Counted from the first letter of the stretch, positions 29,758 through 38,232 are shown. The stretch is 64,000 nucleotides of DNA from Oceanicaulis alexandrii DSM 11625 (GCF_000420265.1 NZ_ATUP01000001.1:2046001-2110000), one strand, 5' to 3'. Notes: generated from the letters alone by a model not told the origin. Numbers and translations are program-made.

Positions 29758-32490
29758 ATGAACCGTTTGACCAAAGCAGCCGTTCTCGGGGCGACGGCGC
29801 TCGCTGCGGGCGTTGTCGCTGCGCCAGCGCTGGCGCAGCAGCCGGACGTGATCACCGTCACCGCGCAAAAACGCGAACAGACCTTGCAGGAAACGCCGGT
29901 ATCTGTGGCAGTTGTCACCGATACCGCGATCCAGCAATCGCAAATCCGCGACGCTGCGGATCTGCAAACCCTCGTCCCGTCTCTGCGCGTGGCCGAGTTC
30001 GCCTCCTCCACCAATACCGAATTCAGTCTGCGCGGCATCGGTACGTCGAGCTTCAACCCAGGGCTTGAGCCCTCTGTGGGCGTGTTTGTGGACGGCGTGT
30101 ACCGCCCGCGTGCAGGCGCAGCGATCAACGATCTGTTGTCCATCGAGCGCGTTGAAGTCATCCGCGGTCCGCAATCGACGCTGTTCGGCCGCAACACGCC
30201 GGCGGGCGTGGTGAGCTTCATCACCAAGGAGCCCGAGTTCGAACTGGGCGGTGACGCAGAAGTCACCTTTGGCGAGTTCGGCCAGTTCGTGGCCAAGGCC
30301 ACGGTCACCGGCCCCATTGTTGAAGACGTGCTGGCTTTCCGTCTGGACGCCACCACCCACACCAATACCGGCTACCTGGACAATGTTTCGCCAGTGGCGC
30401 AGCGCCAGGAGCTCAACAACCGCGATCGCCAGTCCTATCGCGGTCAGCTGATGTGGTATCCGACTGACGCGACCGAAGTGCGTATCATCGCCGATATGGG
30501 CGTCATTGATGAAAATTGCTGCGCGGCGCCGTTCGGATATTACGACCCGATCGACCAGGCCGCGATCATCGCGCTGGGCGGCACGGCGCTGCCCGCCGAT
30601 CCCTTTGATGGTCAGATGGCGGTCGACGGCAATGTGAACACTCAACTCGATACGGCCGGCCTGTCCGCCCAGATCGATCATGAGTTTGACGGGTTCACCT
30701 TCACCTCGATCACCGCGTATCGCACCTATGACGAATCCCAGAACATCGATGCGGACTTCTCCGATATCGATCTGTTGGGCGCTCGCAATATCGATAACGA
30801 ATACAACAGCTTCACCCAGGAATTGCGCTTCACCTCAAATGGCGGCCAATTCATCGACTGGATGTTTGGCGGGTTCTATTACAAGAACGAACTCGAGTTC
30901 AATCAGCGTCTCGTCTATGGCGCGGACACCAAGGCGTTCTTCGACCTGGCGTCTGCCGCGCAAGTGGCCGATCTGGCTGCAGCCTTTGGTCTGCCGGCCG
31001 GCACGGGCGGCGTCACGCTGACCGAGTTCCTGGTGGGTGCGAACAACCAGCTAGGCGTCAACAATGTTCCCTTGCTGCCTGCCGGCGGTTATCTGCAGGA
31101 AGGCGATGCGCTCGAGCAGGAGAACTACCAGTACGACACCACGTCCTGGTCCGCCTTCGGTCAGTTTGACATCAACTTCACGGATCGTCTGACCCTGACG
31201 ATTGGCGGCCGCTACACCGAAGAAGACAAGGAGATGGAGACCCGGATCAATATCAATGATCCGATCTCGGCTCTGAGCTTCACCTCTCTGGGCGCCAATT
31301 TGCGCCTGCCTGAGGCGTCGCTTTGCCCGTCCTTCCCGGACGGCAATTCGTGCCCGTTCCTGCTGACCACGGTTCTGGCGCAGCAAGCCGCAGGCGATCC
31401 GACCCTTGCGGCGCAGCTGGAAGGCGCGCTTCAGGCCTCCGGCATTCCTGGCGCGACGCTCGCCAATCCGTTCGTGGTATATGATCCGACCGTGGCGGCT
31501 TTTCTGGCCAACACGCCGTTCAACCTGCTCAACGGCTTCGCTGCGTTCCAGAATTTTGGACCCGTGGACGCCAGCCAGTATCCGACGTCTCGTTCGGACG
31601 ACAATTTCTCCTACAACGCCATCCTCAGCTATGATGTGACCGATACGTTCAACATCTATGCGAGCTATTCCACCGGCTTCAAACCGGGCGGGTTCAACCT
31701 GTCCTATGAAGCGGCGGAAACCGGCATTTTCGAGTTCGAGGATGAAACCGCCTCGTCCTGGGAGTTGGGCGCGAAAGGTTCGCTTCTGGACGGCTCGCTC
31801 GTCTATGCGGTCACCTACTTCAACCAGGAAATCGAAGACTTCCAGTCCGAGGCCTTTGTGGGCACGGGCTTCGCGCTCGACAACGCCGGCTCCATCGAAG
31901 TCAGCGGCATCGAGTTCGATTTCAGCTATGCGCCGACCGACCGGTTGTTCTTCACTCTGGGCGGCACCTATCTGCTGGATGACAAGTTCGGCGAATATCC
32001 CTTCGCCCCTTGCCCGGACAGCTCGCCGCTGTTCGGCCCGGTCTGGGATCCGGCCGATCCGACCTTCGCCAATTGTAACGCCCCGCGGGTCAATGATCAG
32101 GGTCAGTCCGGCACGTTCAATGACCTGTCTGGCGTCGAGCGCGGCAATCCTGAGCTGGTGGCGTCCTTCACGGGCACCTACACCCACCCGGTCAATGATC
32201 GCCTGGACCTGATCCTGCGCGGTGAAGCCCAGCACACGTCGGACTTCAATCTGGTGGCGAGCCTGGATCCGCGGGCGATCGCCAATCAGGACGCCTTCAC
32301 CCTGTACAATGCGTCTGTGACGCTGTCGGCGGCGGATGAAAGCTGGGCGCTGCAGTTCTGGGGCCGTAACCTCACCGAGGAAGACTACGCCAAGGGCGGC
32401 TTCCCGTCGGTGGGCTATCTGGGATCGAGCTTCAACATCTATCCCGGCGACCCGCGCACCTATGGCGTGACCCTGCGCGCCCGCTTCTAG
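29758..32490 (+). CDS. TonB-dependent outer-membrane receptor
   Basis: This 910-residue receptor has a signal peptide ending near APALAQQ, a TonB-box-like ITVTAQKREQTLQETPVSV, a plug domain with RGIGTSSFNPGLEPSVGVFVDGVYRPR and VEVIRGPQSTLFGRNTPAGVV, and a C-terminal 22-strand barrel ending in ARF. The pattern is that of the large family of receptors in Caulobacter-like and sphingomonad bacteria that take up plant, sterol or aromatic compounds rather than classical siderophore receptors. It has a very strong ribosome site (GGGGAGGAGA), an AT-rich leader and a terminator. The substrate is unknown; the nearby GMC, desaturase and di-iron genes suggest a lipophilic compound. Confidence 0.93.
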   Translation: MNRLTKAAVLGATALAAGVVAAPALAQQPDVITVTAQKREQTLQETPVSVAVVTDTAIQQSQIRDAADLQTLVPSLRVAEFASSTNTEFSLRGIGTSSFNPGLEPSVGVFVDGVYRPRAGAAINDLLSIERVEVIRGPQSTLFGRNTPAGVVSFITKEPEFELGGDAEVTFGEFGQFVAKATVTGPIVEDVLAFRLDATTHTNTGYLDNVSPVAQRQELNNRDRQSYRGQLMWYPTDATEVRIIADMGVIDENCCAAPFGYYDPIDQAAIIALGGTALPADPFDGQMAVDGNVNTQLDTAGLSAQIDHEFDGFTFTSITAYRTYDESQNIDADFSDIDLLGARNIDNEYNSFTQELRFTSNGGQFIDWMFGGFYYKNELEFNQRLVYGADTKAFFDLASAAQVADLAAAFGLPAGTGGVTLTEFLVGANNQLGVNNVPLLPAGGYLQEGDALEQENYQYDTTSWSAFGQFDINFTDRLTLTIGGRYTEEDKEMETRININDPISALSFTSLGANLRLPEASLCPSFPDGNSCPFLLTTVLAQQAAGDPTLAAQLEGALQASGIPGATLANPFVVYDPTVAAFLANTPFNLLNGFAAFQNFGPVDASQYPTSRSDDNFSYNAILSYDVTDTFNIYASYSTGFKPGGFNLSYEAAETGIFEFEDETASSWELGAKGSLLDGSLVYAVTYFNQEIEDFQSEAFVGTGFALDNAGSIEVSGIEFDFSYAPTDRLFFTLGGTYLLDDKFGEYPFAPCPDSSPLFGPVWDPADPTFANCNAPRVNDQGQSGTFNDLSGVERGNPELVASFTGTYTHPVNDRLDLILRGEAQHTSDFNLVASLDPRAIANQDAFTLYNASVTLSAADESWALQFWGRNLTEEDYAKGGFPSVGYLGSSFNIYPGDPRTYGVTLRARF

Positions 32491-32515
32491 GCGATGCGCA
32501 CTGAGTAATGGATCA

Positions 32516-32546
32516 ACGGCGCTGGAGTTTTCCGGCGCCGTTTTTC
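32516..32546 (+). terminator. Rho-independent terminator after TonB receptor
   Basis: ACGGCGCTGG (32516-32525) pairs with CCGGCGCCGT (32532-32541), a 10-bp stem with one G:T pair and an AGTTTT loop, followed by TTTTC. Confidence 0.85.
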
Positions 32547-32583
32547 TTTGTGAGGCCCCCTTGCTTTACCCCTTGCTTTTTTG

Positions 32584-32602
32584 AGGTGAACAGCGTTCAA
32601 TT
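32584..32602. promoter_or_regulatory. Palindromic operator, site 3 of 4, overlapping promoter region
   Basis: AGGTGAACAGCGTTCAATT keeps both TGAAC and GTTCA halves of the site at 16308 with a different centre. It ends 6 bp before the ATG of the small protein at 32609, close enough to block transcription or initiation. A 12-bp direct repeat (CCCCTTGCTTT at 32557 and again at 32569-32570) lies just upstream and may hold the promoter. Confidence 0.6.
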
Positions 32603-32608
32603 TTTGGC

Positions 32609-33082
32609 ATGAATGAAAGCATGACAGATGTTCTCGCCTTAATCGGGGCGGCGTTTGGCATCGGCCTGATCATTTTGCTGAACATGGCCCTTGGCTGGAC
32701 ACGCTTGCGTCTGAACACCGAAGGTGAGGCGCAACGCTTTCTCAAGCGCGACGTGATGGGTTTCCAGGTCGGGGGCCAACAGGTTTTGACCCCTGACCGG
32801 TGCGGTTATCTGTGTCTTGAGGCCGATGGCGGGCGCGTGGGCCTGGTTCTGGCGCGCGGCGATAATGCTGTCGTGCGCGCGCTACGCCCTGGGGAGGTGC
32901 GCTCGGTCCAGGTGAGTGGGACGACCCTGACGCTGACGCTTTATGATTACACCTTGCCGCGTGCGGTGCTGGAGCTTGGCCGGGACGGTCAGGCGACAGA
33001 CTGGGCGGACCGTCTGCAAGACTTTGTGCGTGCGCCAGGCGGCGCACCCGGAAATGAGGCGCGTTATGCCAAATCTGCCTGA
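32609..33082 (+). CDS. Single-span membrane protein, unknown function
   Basis: This 157-residue protein has one N-terminal membrane helix (residues 8-28) and a soluble domain of about 120 residues that looks beta-rich (VLTPDRCGYLCLEADGGRVGLVLARGDN and TLTLTLYDYTLPRAVLELG). I do not recognise the family. It overlaps the sterol-desaturase-family gene by 17 bp, so the two proteins are translationally linked and may form a membrane complex. A TetR-type palindrome sits directly upstream. Confidence 0.7.
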   Translation: MNESMTDVLALIGAAFGIGLIILLNMALGWTRLRLNTEGEAQRFLKRDVMGFQVGGQQVLTPDRCGYLCLEADGGRVGLVLARGDNAVVRALRPGEVRSVQVSGTTLTLTLYDYTLPRAVLELGRDGQATDWADRLQDFVRAPGGAPGNEARYAKSA

Positions 33083-34004
33083 TCCGATCTTATGGGCCAT
33101 CCCCGGCTTCATCCTGTTGGTCATCGCCGAGATGATTTACGGGCGGATGACAGGCAGGACCCGGTTTGAGCCCCGCGACACGGCCGGCAGTCTGATTATG
33201 GGGCTGGGCAATACGGTGTCGGGCGTGCTTCTGGGCGGGATCGTTGTGGCCTGGTTCGTCTTCGTCGAACAGTTTGCGATCCTGGACATTGGCTGGGCCT
33301 GGTACTGGTTCGTCATCGCCTTCGTGCTGGATGATTTCGTCTATTACTGGAGCCATCGCTGGGCGCATACCGTGCGCTGGTGGTGGGCGGACCATGTGGT
33401 TCATCATTCCAGCCAGCACTACAATCTATCGACCGCTTTGCGGCAGCCTTGGCTGAATCCGCTGACCCTGAAATTTATCTTTCTGGGCAGCTGGCTGGTC
33501 TTGATCGGTTTCCCGCCGGCCATGATCGCCTTCGTGGCGGCGTTCAACCTGATCTATCAATTCTGGATCCACACCGAGGCGATCAAACGCTTGCCCGGGC
33601 CTGTGGAATGGCTGATGAACACGCCCAGCCATCACCGGGTCCACCATGCCACCAATCCGCGCTATCTGGACCGCAATTACGGGGGGGTCTTCATCATCTG
33701 GGATCGGATGTTCGGCACGTTCGAGCCTGAAACCGACGAAGAAGAGATCCGCTATGGCATCGTTCGCAATCTGGGCACCCATAACCCGCTGACGATCTGT
33801 CTGCATGAATGGTGGGGCATCATCAAGGATGTCCGCACGGCGCGCTCGCCACGCGAAGTGCTGGGCTATTGGCTTGGACCGCCGGGATGGTCGCCGGATG
33901 GCAGCCGGGACACCTCCGCCATGCTGAAGGCCCGCTGGCTGGAAGAACAAGGGGGCGACGTTTCATCGCGGTCTGACAAGCATCCGCCTGTCGCCGCCGA
34001 ATAG
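33066..34004 (+). CDS. Sterol desaturase / fatty-acid hydroxylase family protein
   Basis: This 312-residue membrane di-iron oxygenase has about four helices and the three histidine clusters of the family: HRWAH, HVVHHSSQHYN and HHRVHHATN, with another histidine in the following loop. These bind two irons and use O2 to hydroxylate or desaturate a lipid, sterol or carotenoid at the membrane. The start at 33066 has GAGG 6 bp upstream and overlaps the preceding gene. Bacterial members include C-4 sterol oxidases and ornithine-lipid or carotenoid hydroxylases; the substrate here is unknown. The shared palindrome upstream links it to the di-iron protein at 34279. Confidence 0.9.
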   Translation: MPNLPDPILWAIPGFILLVIAEMIYGRMTGRTRFEPRDTAGSLIMGLGNTVSGVLLGGIVVAWFVFVEQFAILDIGWAWYWFVIAFVLDDFVYYWSHRWAHTVRWWWADHVVHHSSQHYNLSTALRQPWLNPLTLKFIFLGSWLVLIGFPPAMIAFVAAFNLIYQFWIHTEAIKRLPGPVEWLMNTPSHHRVHHATNPRYLDRNYGGVFIIWDRMFGTFEPETDEEEIRYGIVRNLGTHNPLTICLHEWWGIIKDVRTARSPREVLGYWLGPPGWSPDGSRDTSAMLKARWLEEQGGDVSSRSDKHPPVAAE

Positions 34005-34162
34005 GCGTGCAGTGCAGCAAGCAAGAAGAGTGATATTGATCAACGCACAGCGTGGATCGCCTTGGAATTCTATGCTGCTATGCGGCGAAATTAATTCCCT
34101 TTTTTATTGAAAATGCCCGGTCTTGTGCTGGACACAGAGCGGCCTCTTGATCCAAAGTCGAG

Positions 34163-34181
34163 AAGTGAACGCCGTTCATTG
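34163..34181. promoter_or_regulatory. Palindromic operator, site 4 of 4
   Basis: AAGTGAACGCCGTTCATTG is identical to the perfect site at 16308 over its first 16 bases. It lies 97 bp upstream of the di-iron protein start at 34279, in the 274-bp gap after the sterol-desaturase gene. Confidence 0.6.
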
Positions 34182-34278
34182 CTTGCCGAAGACAAGCAGA
34201 CGGCGTGGAGCTGGCGCGTCCGGCTCATCGCAGATTCGCGGACGCGCAGGCTCCTCTCGCAACAGGCAGGAGGACCTG

Positions 34279-35403
34279 ATGACGGCTTTGCGTGACCTTT
34301 ATCCCATGCCCGGGATCGACCCGCACTGGCATGTGCCGAACGAATTTGAGTCCGTGTTCGACTGGCGCTTCGACGAAGGCCGCACCACGCTCATGCACCT
34401 GTATCAAAAGGGCAAGGACATGCAGTGGGATGCGGTGGACCGCATCGATTGGGAGCTGGATCTGGACCCTGAAAACCCGATGGAGATGCCCGACGAGGCG
34501 GTCTCCATCTATGGCTCGGATGTCTGGAACAAGATGAACAAGGCCGAGCGCATTGATTTGCGCCGCCACACTCAAGCCTGGAATATTTCGCAGTTTCTTC
34601 AAGGTGAGCAGGGGGCGCTTCTCGCTGCTTCCAAGATCGTACAGGCGGTGCCCGATCTCGACGCCAAGTTCTACGCCGCCACCCAGGTGATGGACGAGGC
34701 GCGCCATGTGGAGGCGTATCGCAAGCTGCTGGGCAAGTTCGGCGTCGCCTATCCCATGACCGATCCCTTGCAAAGGCTGGTCAATGACGCGCTGTCAGAT
34801 TCGCGCTGGGATGTGACCTATCTCGCCATGCAGGTGGTGATTGAAGGGTTGGCGCTCGCCGCTTTCGGCACCATCCGCGACCTGGCGCAGAACCCGCTGG
34901 CGCGCATGGTCAACGCCTATGTGATGGAGGATGAGGCGCGGCATGTGGCCTTCGGCCGGTTATCGCTGCGCGATTACTATCCTCAGCTGACCCAGAAGGA
35001 ACGCGATGAGCGCGAGGAGTTTCTGGTTGAAGCCTGTTATCTGATGCGGGATCGCATGACACAGTCCAAGGAAATCTATGAGGTCCTGGGTCTGCCCGAA
35101 AAAGAGTGCCAGGAATTCACCGAGAACTCCGAAATCGTCAAACTCTACCGCACCATGTTGTTCCAGCGCATCGTGCCGATCGTCAAGGATATCGGCCTGT
35201 GGGGGCCGAAGATTCAGCGCGCGTATGAAGATATGGGCGTGCTGCACTTCGCAGAACTCGACCCGCAGGCGCTTCAGGATGAAGACGAGCGCATCGCCCG
35301 TGAAATCGACGGAGACCGCACCGGCCAGGTGGACGCCGCCAAGGCCCGCCGGGATTATATTCACGCCGTGGCGGCCGAGGGCGCGGCCGGGGCTGCGGAG
35401 TAA
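34279..35403 (+). CDS. Ferritin-like di-iron carboxylate protein, possible oxygenase
   Basis: This 374-residue protein has the paired iron-binding motifs of the ferritin/ribonucleotide reductase R2/acyl-ACP desaturase superfamily: a glutamate in QGEQGAL followed by MDEARHVE, and a glutamate in VIEGLAL followed by MEDEARHVAFG. It should hold a carboxylate-bridged di-iron site in a four-helix bundle and activate O2. It is not a standard R2 subunit, as I see no radical-tyrosine context or C-terminal R1-binding tail. The ATG at 34279 follows GGAGGA. It sits downstream of a sterol-desaturase gene and carries the same operator. The reaction is unknown. Confidence 0.8.
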   Translation: MTALRDLYPMPGIDPHWHVPNEFESVFDWRFDEGRTTLMHLYQKGKDMQWDAVDRIDWELDLDPENPMEMPDEAVSIYGSDVWNKMNKAERIDLRRHTQAWNISQFLQGEQGALLAASKIVQAVPDLDAKFYAATQVMDEARHVEAYRKLLGKFGVAYPMTDPLQRLVNDALSDSRWDVTYLAMQVVIEGLALAAFGTIRDLAQNPLARMVNAYVMEDEARHVAFGRLSLRDYYPQLTQKERDEREEFLVEACYLMRDRMTQSKEIYEVLGLPEKECQEFTENSEIVKLYRTMLFQRIVPIVKDIGLWGPKIQRAYEDMGVLHFAELDPQALQDEDERIAREIDGDRTGQVDAAKARRDYIHAVAAEGAAGAAE

Positions 35404-35434
35404 CCTCACAGCTCAGCTCTGAGCTTGCCTCACT

Positions 35435-35472
35435 CGTCGCCTTGGCATTTCCGCTGGGGCGGCGTTTTTTTT
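35435..35472 (+). terminator. Rho-independent terminator after di-iron gene
   Basis: CGTCGCC (35435-35441) pairs with GGCGGCG (35458-35464), a 7-bp stem with one G:T pair and a 16-nt loop, followed by eight T residues at 35465-35472. Confidence 0.7.
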
Positions 35473-35496
35473 GACGCTTGCTTGCTGGAGTGAGAC

Positions 35497-35512
35497 CTTA
35501 ACGCCTGTTAAG
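35497..35512. promoter_or_regulatory. Palindrome CTTAAC-GCCT-GTTAAG
   Basis: A perfect 6+4+6 inverted repeat sits 30 bp upstream of the L,D-transpeptidase start. The spacing TTAA-N6-TTAA is one base short of the CtrA consensus (N7). It may be an operator in the promoter. Confidence 0.35.
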
Positions 35513-35541
35513 ACTTGCCCGTCTGAGGGGGCGTACCAATC

Positions 35542-37119
35542 ATGGTCTGGCGAAATTGGATTGCGGGTCTCACGCTGCTGATCTGGCTGTGCGCCAGCCA
35601 GGCGCAAGCGACGGGCCGCAACTGGACGGCGCGCTGGACCGATGCGGAAGTGGATGCGCTGGGCTATGCATTGGCTGAAGCGTGGACGCATGGACTCGAT
35701 CCGTCCGCCTATCCGCATCCAGACGCCTTGCGTGCCTTACCCTATGGCGAAAGCCGTGATGAACGCGCCCGCGCCGTCTGGTTCGCCCTTGCTGAAGATC
35801 TGGCCTTTGGCGTGGTTGATCCGCGCGCGCTCGATCCTGACTGGACCGCGCCCATCGAAGATGTGGACTTGCTCACGGTTTACGCCGAGGCGCGCGAAGG
35901 GGCGGGGATATATGAAAGCCTTGAAGCGCTGGCGCCGTCTCATCCCGACTATCAGGCCTTGCGGGCTGAACTGGTGCGCCGCATGGCCTTGCAGGACGCG
36001 CCAATACGCGTGCCCCCTGGCGAGGGAGCGCTAAGCCTGGGAGATGCGGGGCCGCGGGTTGACGCCTTGCGCGCCCGCTTGCGGCAACTGGGCTTGTTGT
36101 CGGGCGAGACCGCACCGGGCGCGCCGTTTGACGCACGGCTTGAAAGCGCGGTGATCCGGTTCCAGACCCGTCACAATCTGGCGGCGGATGGCGAGGCGGG
36201 GGCGTCCACCCTGTCGGAGCTGAACGCTGGAGATGCCCGCCGCATCAACCAGATCCGGGTCAATCTGGAGCGTTGGCGCTGGCTGCCCTCTGAGTTGGGC
36301 GCGCGGCATATCAGAGTGAACATCGCCGATTATGGTCTGGAGGCGTGGGAAAATGGCGAGGTCGTGCGCACCCATGAGGTGATGATCGGACGACGCTATT
36401 CACGTACGCCGATATTCTCTGAAGACATGTCCATCATCGAGATCAATCCCTATTGGCTGACGCCGACCAGCCTGGGCTCGCGTTGGCTGCGCAGTTTCCG
36501 CACCAATCCCGCCTATGCTCTGTCTCAGGGGTATCGCCTAGTGGATCTCGATACCGGCGCGCGGACAAACCCCTATGAGGCGGACTGGGCGAACCGGCGC
36601 TACCGGGTCATTCAGGTGCCCGGGCCGAACAACGCCATGGGCCGAGTCAAATTCCTCTTCCCGAACGTGCATAATGTGTACATCCACGACACGCCGCATC
36701 GCGAATTGTTCGCCAACGCCCAGCGTGACGATTCCTCAGGCTGCGTGCGGGTTCAGAACCCCGAAGACCTTGCGATCTGGATTCTGGCGGGCGAGGGCTG
36801 GAGCGCACAAGAGGTGGTCCGGGCCTTTGACTCCGGCCAGACGCGGCGCATCCGGCTTCGCTATGTTGTTCCGGTTCATATCCTTTATTTTACGGCTGTG
36901 TCTGATGAGCTGGGGCGGATCCGCTTTATTCATGACGTGTACGACCGTGATGCGGCCCTGGTTGCAGCCTTGTCGGACCCACCGCTGTATATCCCGCCCG
37001 AGCAGCGGCAGGCCGAGGCTGACGAGGAAGTCGAGGGCGAGCCGGAGAGTGAGCTGGAGGCTGAGCCGGGGACCGAGCCGGAATATGAGCCCGAGCCGGG
37101 GGCCGTCCCTTCGCCCTGA
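35542..37119 (+). CDS. L,D-transpeptidase (YcbB/LdtD-like) with peptidoglycan-binding domain
   Basis: This 525-residue exported enzyme has a signal peptide (MVWRNWIAGLTLLIWLCASQAQA), a scaffold region, a PG_binding_1 domain near residues 165-230, and a YkuD catalytic domain. Candidate catalytic residues are His382 in IHDTPHRELF and Cys401 in SSGCVRVQNPEDLA, the form used by YcbB/LdtD. These enzymes make 3-3 peptidoglycan cross-links or attach proteins to the wall. The last 40 residues are almost all Glu, Pro and Gly (PEPE-type tail), unusual for the family. The gene appears monocistronic. Confidence 0.92.
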   Translation: MVWRNWIAGLTLLIWLCASQAQATGRNWTARWTDAEVDALGYALAEAWTHGLDPSAYPHPDALRALPYGESRDERARAVWFALAEDLAFGVVDPRALDPDWTAPIEDVDLLTVYAEAREGAGIYESLEALAPSHPDYQALRAELVRRMALQDAPIRVPPGEGALSLGDAGPRVDALRARLRQLGLLSGETAPGAPFDARLESAVIRFQTRHNLAADGEAGASTLSELNAGDARRINQIRVNLERWRWLPSELGARHIRVNIADYGLEAWENGEVVRTHEVMIGRRYSRTPIFSEDMSIIEINPYWLTPTSLGSRWLRSFRTNPAYALSQGYRLVDLDTGARTNPYEADWANRRYRVIQVPGPNNAMGRVKFLFPNVHNVYIHDTPHRELFANAQRDDSSGCVRVQNPEDLAIWILAGEGWSAQEVVRAFDSGQTRRIRLRYVVPVHILYFTAVSDELGRIRFIHDVYDRDAALVAALSDPPLYIPPEQRQAEADEEVEGEPESELEAEPGTEPEYEPEPGAVPSP

Positions 37120-37194
37120 CAGGCGGAGCCGTTCAGGGGCGGCCTGTCTACACACGGTATTTGCCAAGTTCGTCGTCTCTGACTACACCGCAGA

Positions 37195-37214
37195 CTTTGT
37201 TTGTTCAGACAAAG
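37195..37214 (+). other. Stem-loop overlapping the argF' ribosome site
   Basis: CTTTGT (37195-37200) can pair with ACAAAG (37209-37214). The second arm contains most of the AAGG ribosome site for the start at 37225, so the structure could limit translation initiation of the arginine operon. The stem is short and A:T-rich. Confidence 0.25.
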
Positions 37215-37224
37215 GTCCGCAGCC

Positions 37225-38232
37225 ATGCGCCATTTCCTGTCGACGGAAGACTGGTCCCGGAATGAATTGCAATCGATCCTTGATCGTGCGCGAGAGCTCC
37301 GATCCAGCCCGATGGGCGATGCGCTGAAGGGCAAGTCGGTCGCCCTGATGTTCTTCAATCCCTCGCTGCGCACCCGCTCGAGCTTTGACATCGGCGTGCA
37401 TCAGCTGGGCGGTCACGCCATCATTCTCGATGCGCAGGGCCAGACCTGGCCAGTGGAGTTTGAAGAGGGCGCTATCATGGATGGCGGTCCTGAAGAGCAT
37501 ATCAAGGAAGCCGCGCGCGTTCTGTCGCGCTATGCCGACCTGATAGCCATTCGTTGTTTCCCGAAGTTCCAGGACTGGGAAGCCGAGCGTGAAGATCCGC
37601 TGATCACGGCCTACGCCAAGCATGCGACGGTGCCTGTGATCAATATGGAGACCATTGTCCATCCGTGTCAGGAGCTGGCGATGATGCTGGCGCTGCAGGA
37701 CCGTCATGGCGATGTGTCGGGCAAGGATTTCCTTCTGACCTGGGTGCCGCATCCCAAGCCGCTCAACACCGCGGTCGCCAACTCCGCGATCCTGATGGCG
37801 TCCAAGATGGGCATGAATGTGCGGATGCTGATCCCCGATGACGTGTATCAGCTTGATGAGCGCTACATGGACGCCGCCGAGCGCTTCTGCGGTGAGAATG
37901 ACGCGCGTTTCTCCGTCACCACTGACGTTGAAGAAGCCTATGCTGGTGCGCATGCGGTCTACGCCAAAAGTTGGGGTGCGCTGCCGTTCTACGGCGCCTG
38001 GGAGGGGGAAGCCCCCTACCGCGCCAAAGGGGCGGGCTTCATGATCGACGACGCCAAGATGGCGTTGACCGATAATGCGACCGTCAGCCACTGCCTGCCC
38101 ATGCGCCGCAATGTGAAAATTGCGGATTCCGTGGTCGACAGTCCGGCCTTCCTCGGCATCGAGGAAGCGGAGAACCGCCTGCATGTTCAAAAGGCGATGA
38201 TGGAGCGCCTGGTTCAGGATTCTGATGGATGA
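37225..38232 (+). CDS. argF': N-acetylornithine carbamoyltransferase
   Basis: This 335-residue carbamoyltransferase has the carbamoyl-phosphate motif FFNPSLRTRSSF, HPCQELAMM, and the segment KSWGALPFYG characteristic of the acetylornithine-specific enzyme (AOTCase) of Xanthomonas and relatives rather than classical OTCase. It makes N-acetylcitrulline from N-acetylornithine and carbamoyl phosphate in arginine synthesis. Its stop overlaps the start of the fused kinase/synthase as ATGA (38229-38232). The substrate assignment rests on family resemblance and on the fused partner downstream. A later deacetylase (ArgE type) must be encoded elsewhere. Confidence 0.88.
   Translation: MRHFLSTEDWSRNELQSILDRARELRSSPMGDALKGKSVALMFFNPSLRTRSSFDIGVHQLGGHAIILDAQGQTWPVEFEEGAIMDGGPEEHIKEAARVLSRYADLIAIRCFPKFQDWEAEREDPLITAYAKHATVPVINMETIVHPCQELAMMLALQDRHGDVSGKDFLLTWVPHPKPLNTAVANSAILMASKMGMNVRMLIPDDVYQLDERYMDAAERFCGENDARFSVTTDVEEAYAGAHAVYAKSWGALPFYGAWEGEAPYRAKGAGFMIDDAKMALTDNATVSHCLPMRRNVKIADSVVDSPAFLGIEEAENRLHVQKAMMERLVQDSDG

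Noticed and set aside
34123-34278. Start of the di-iron protein at 34123
   Set aside because: The extra 52 codons cross the palindromic operator and encode an Arg/Ser-rich stretch; the ATG at 34279 has a strong GGAGGA.
37118-37148. GACAGGC/GCCTGTC inverted repeat after the L,D-transpeptidase as a terminator
   Set aside because: A 7-bp stem exists but no T-rich tail follows, so rho-independent termination is not supported.
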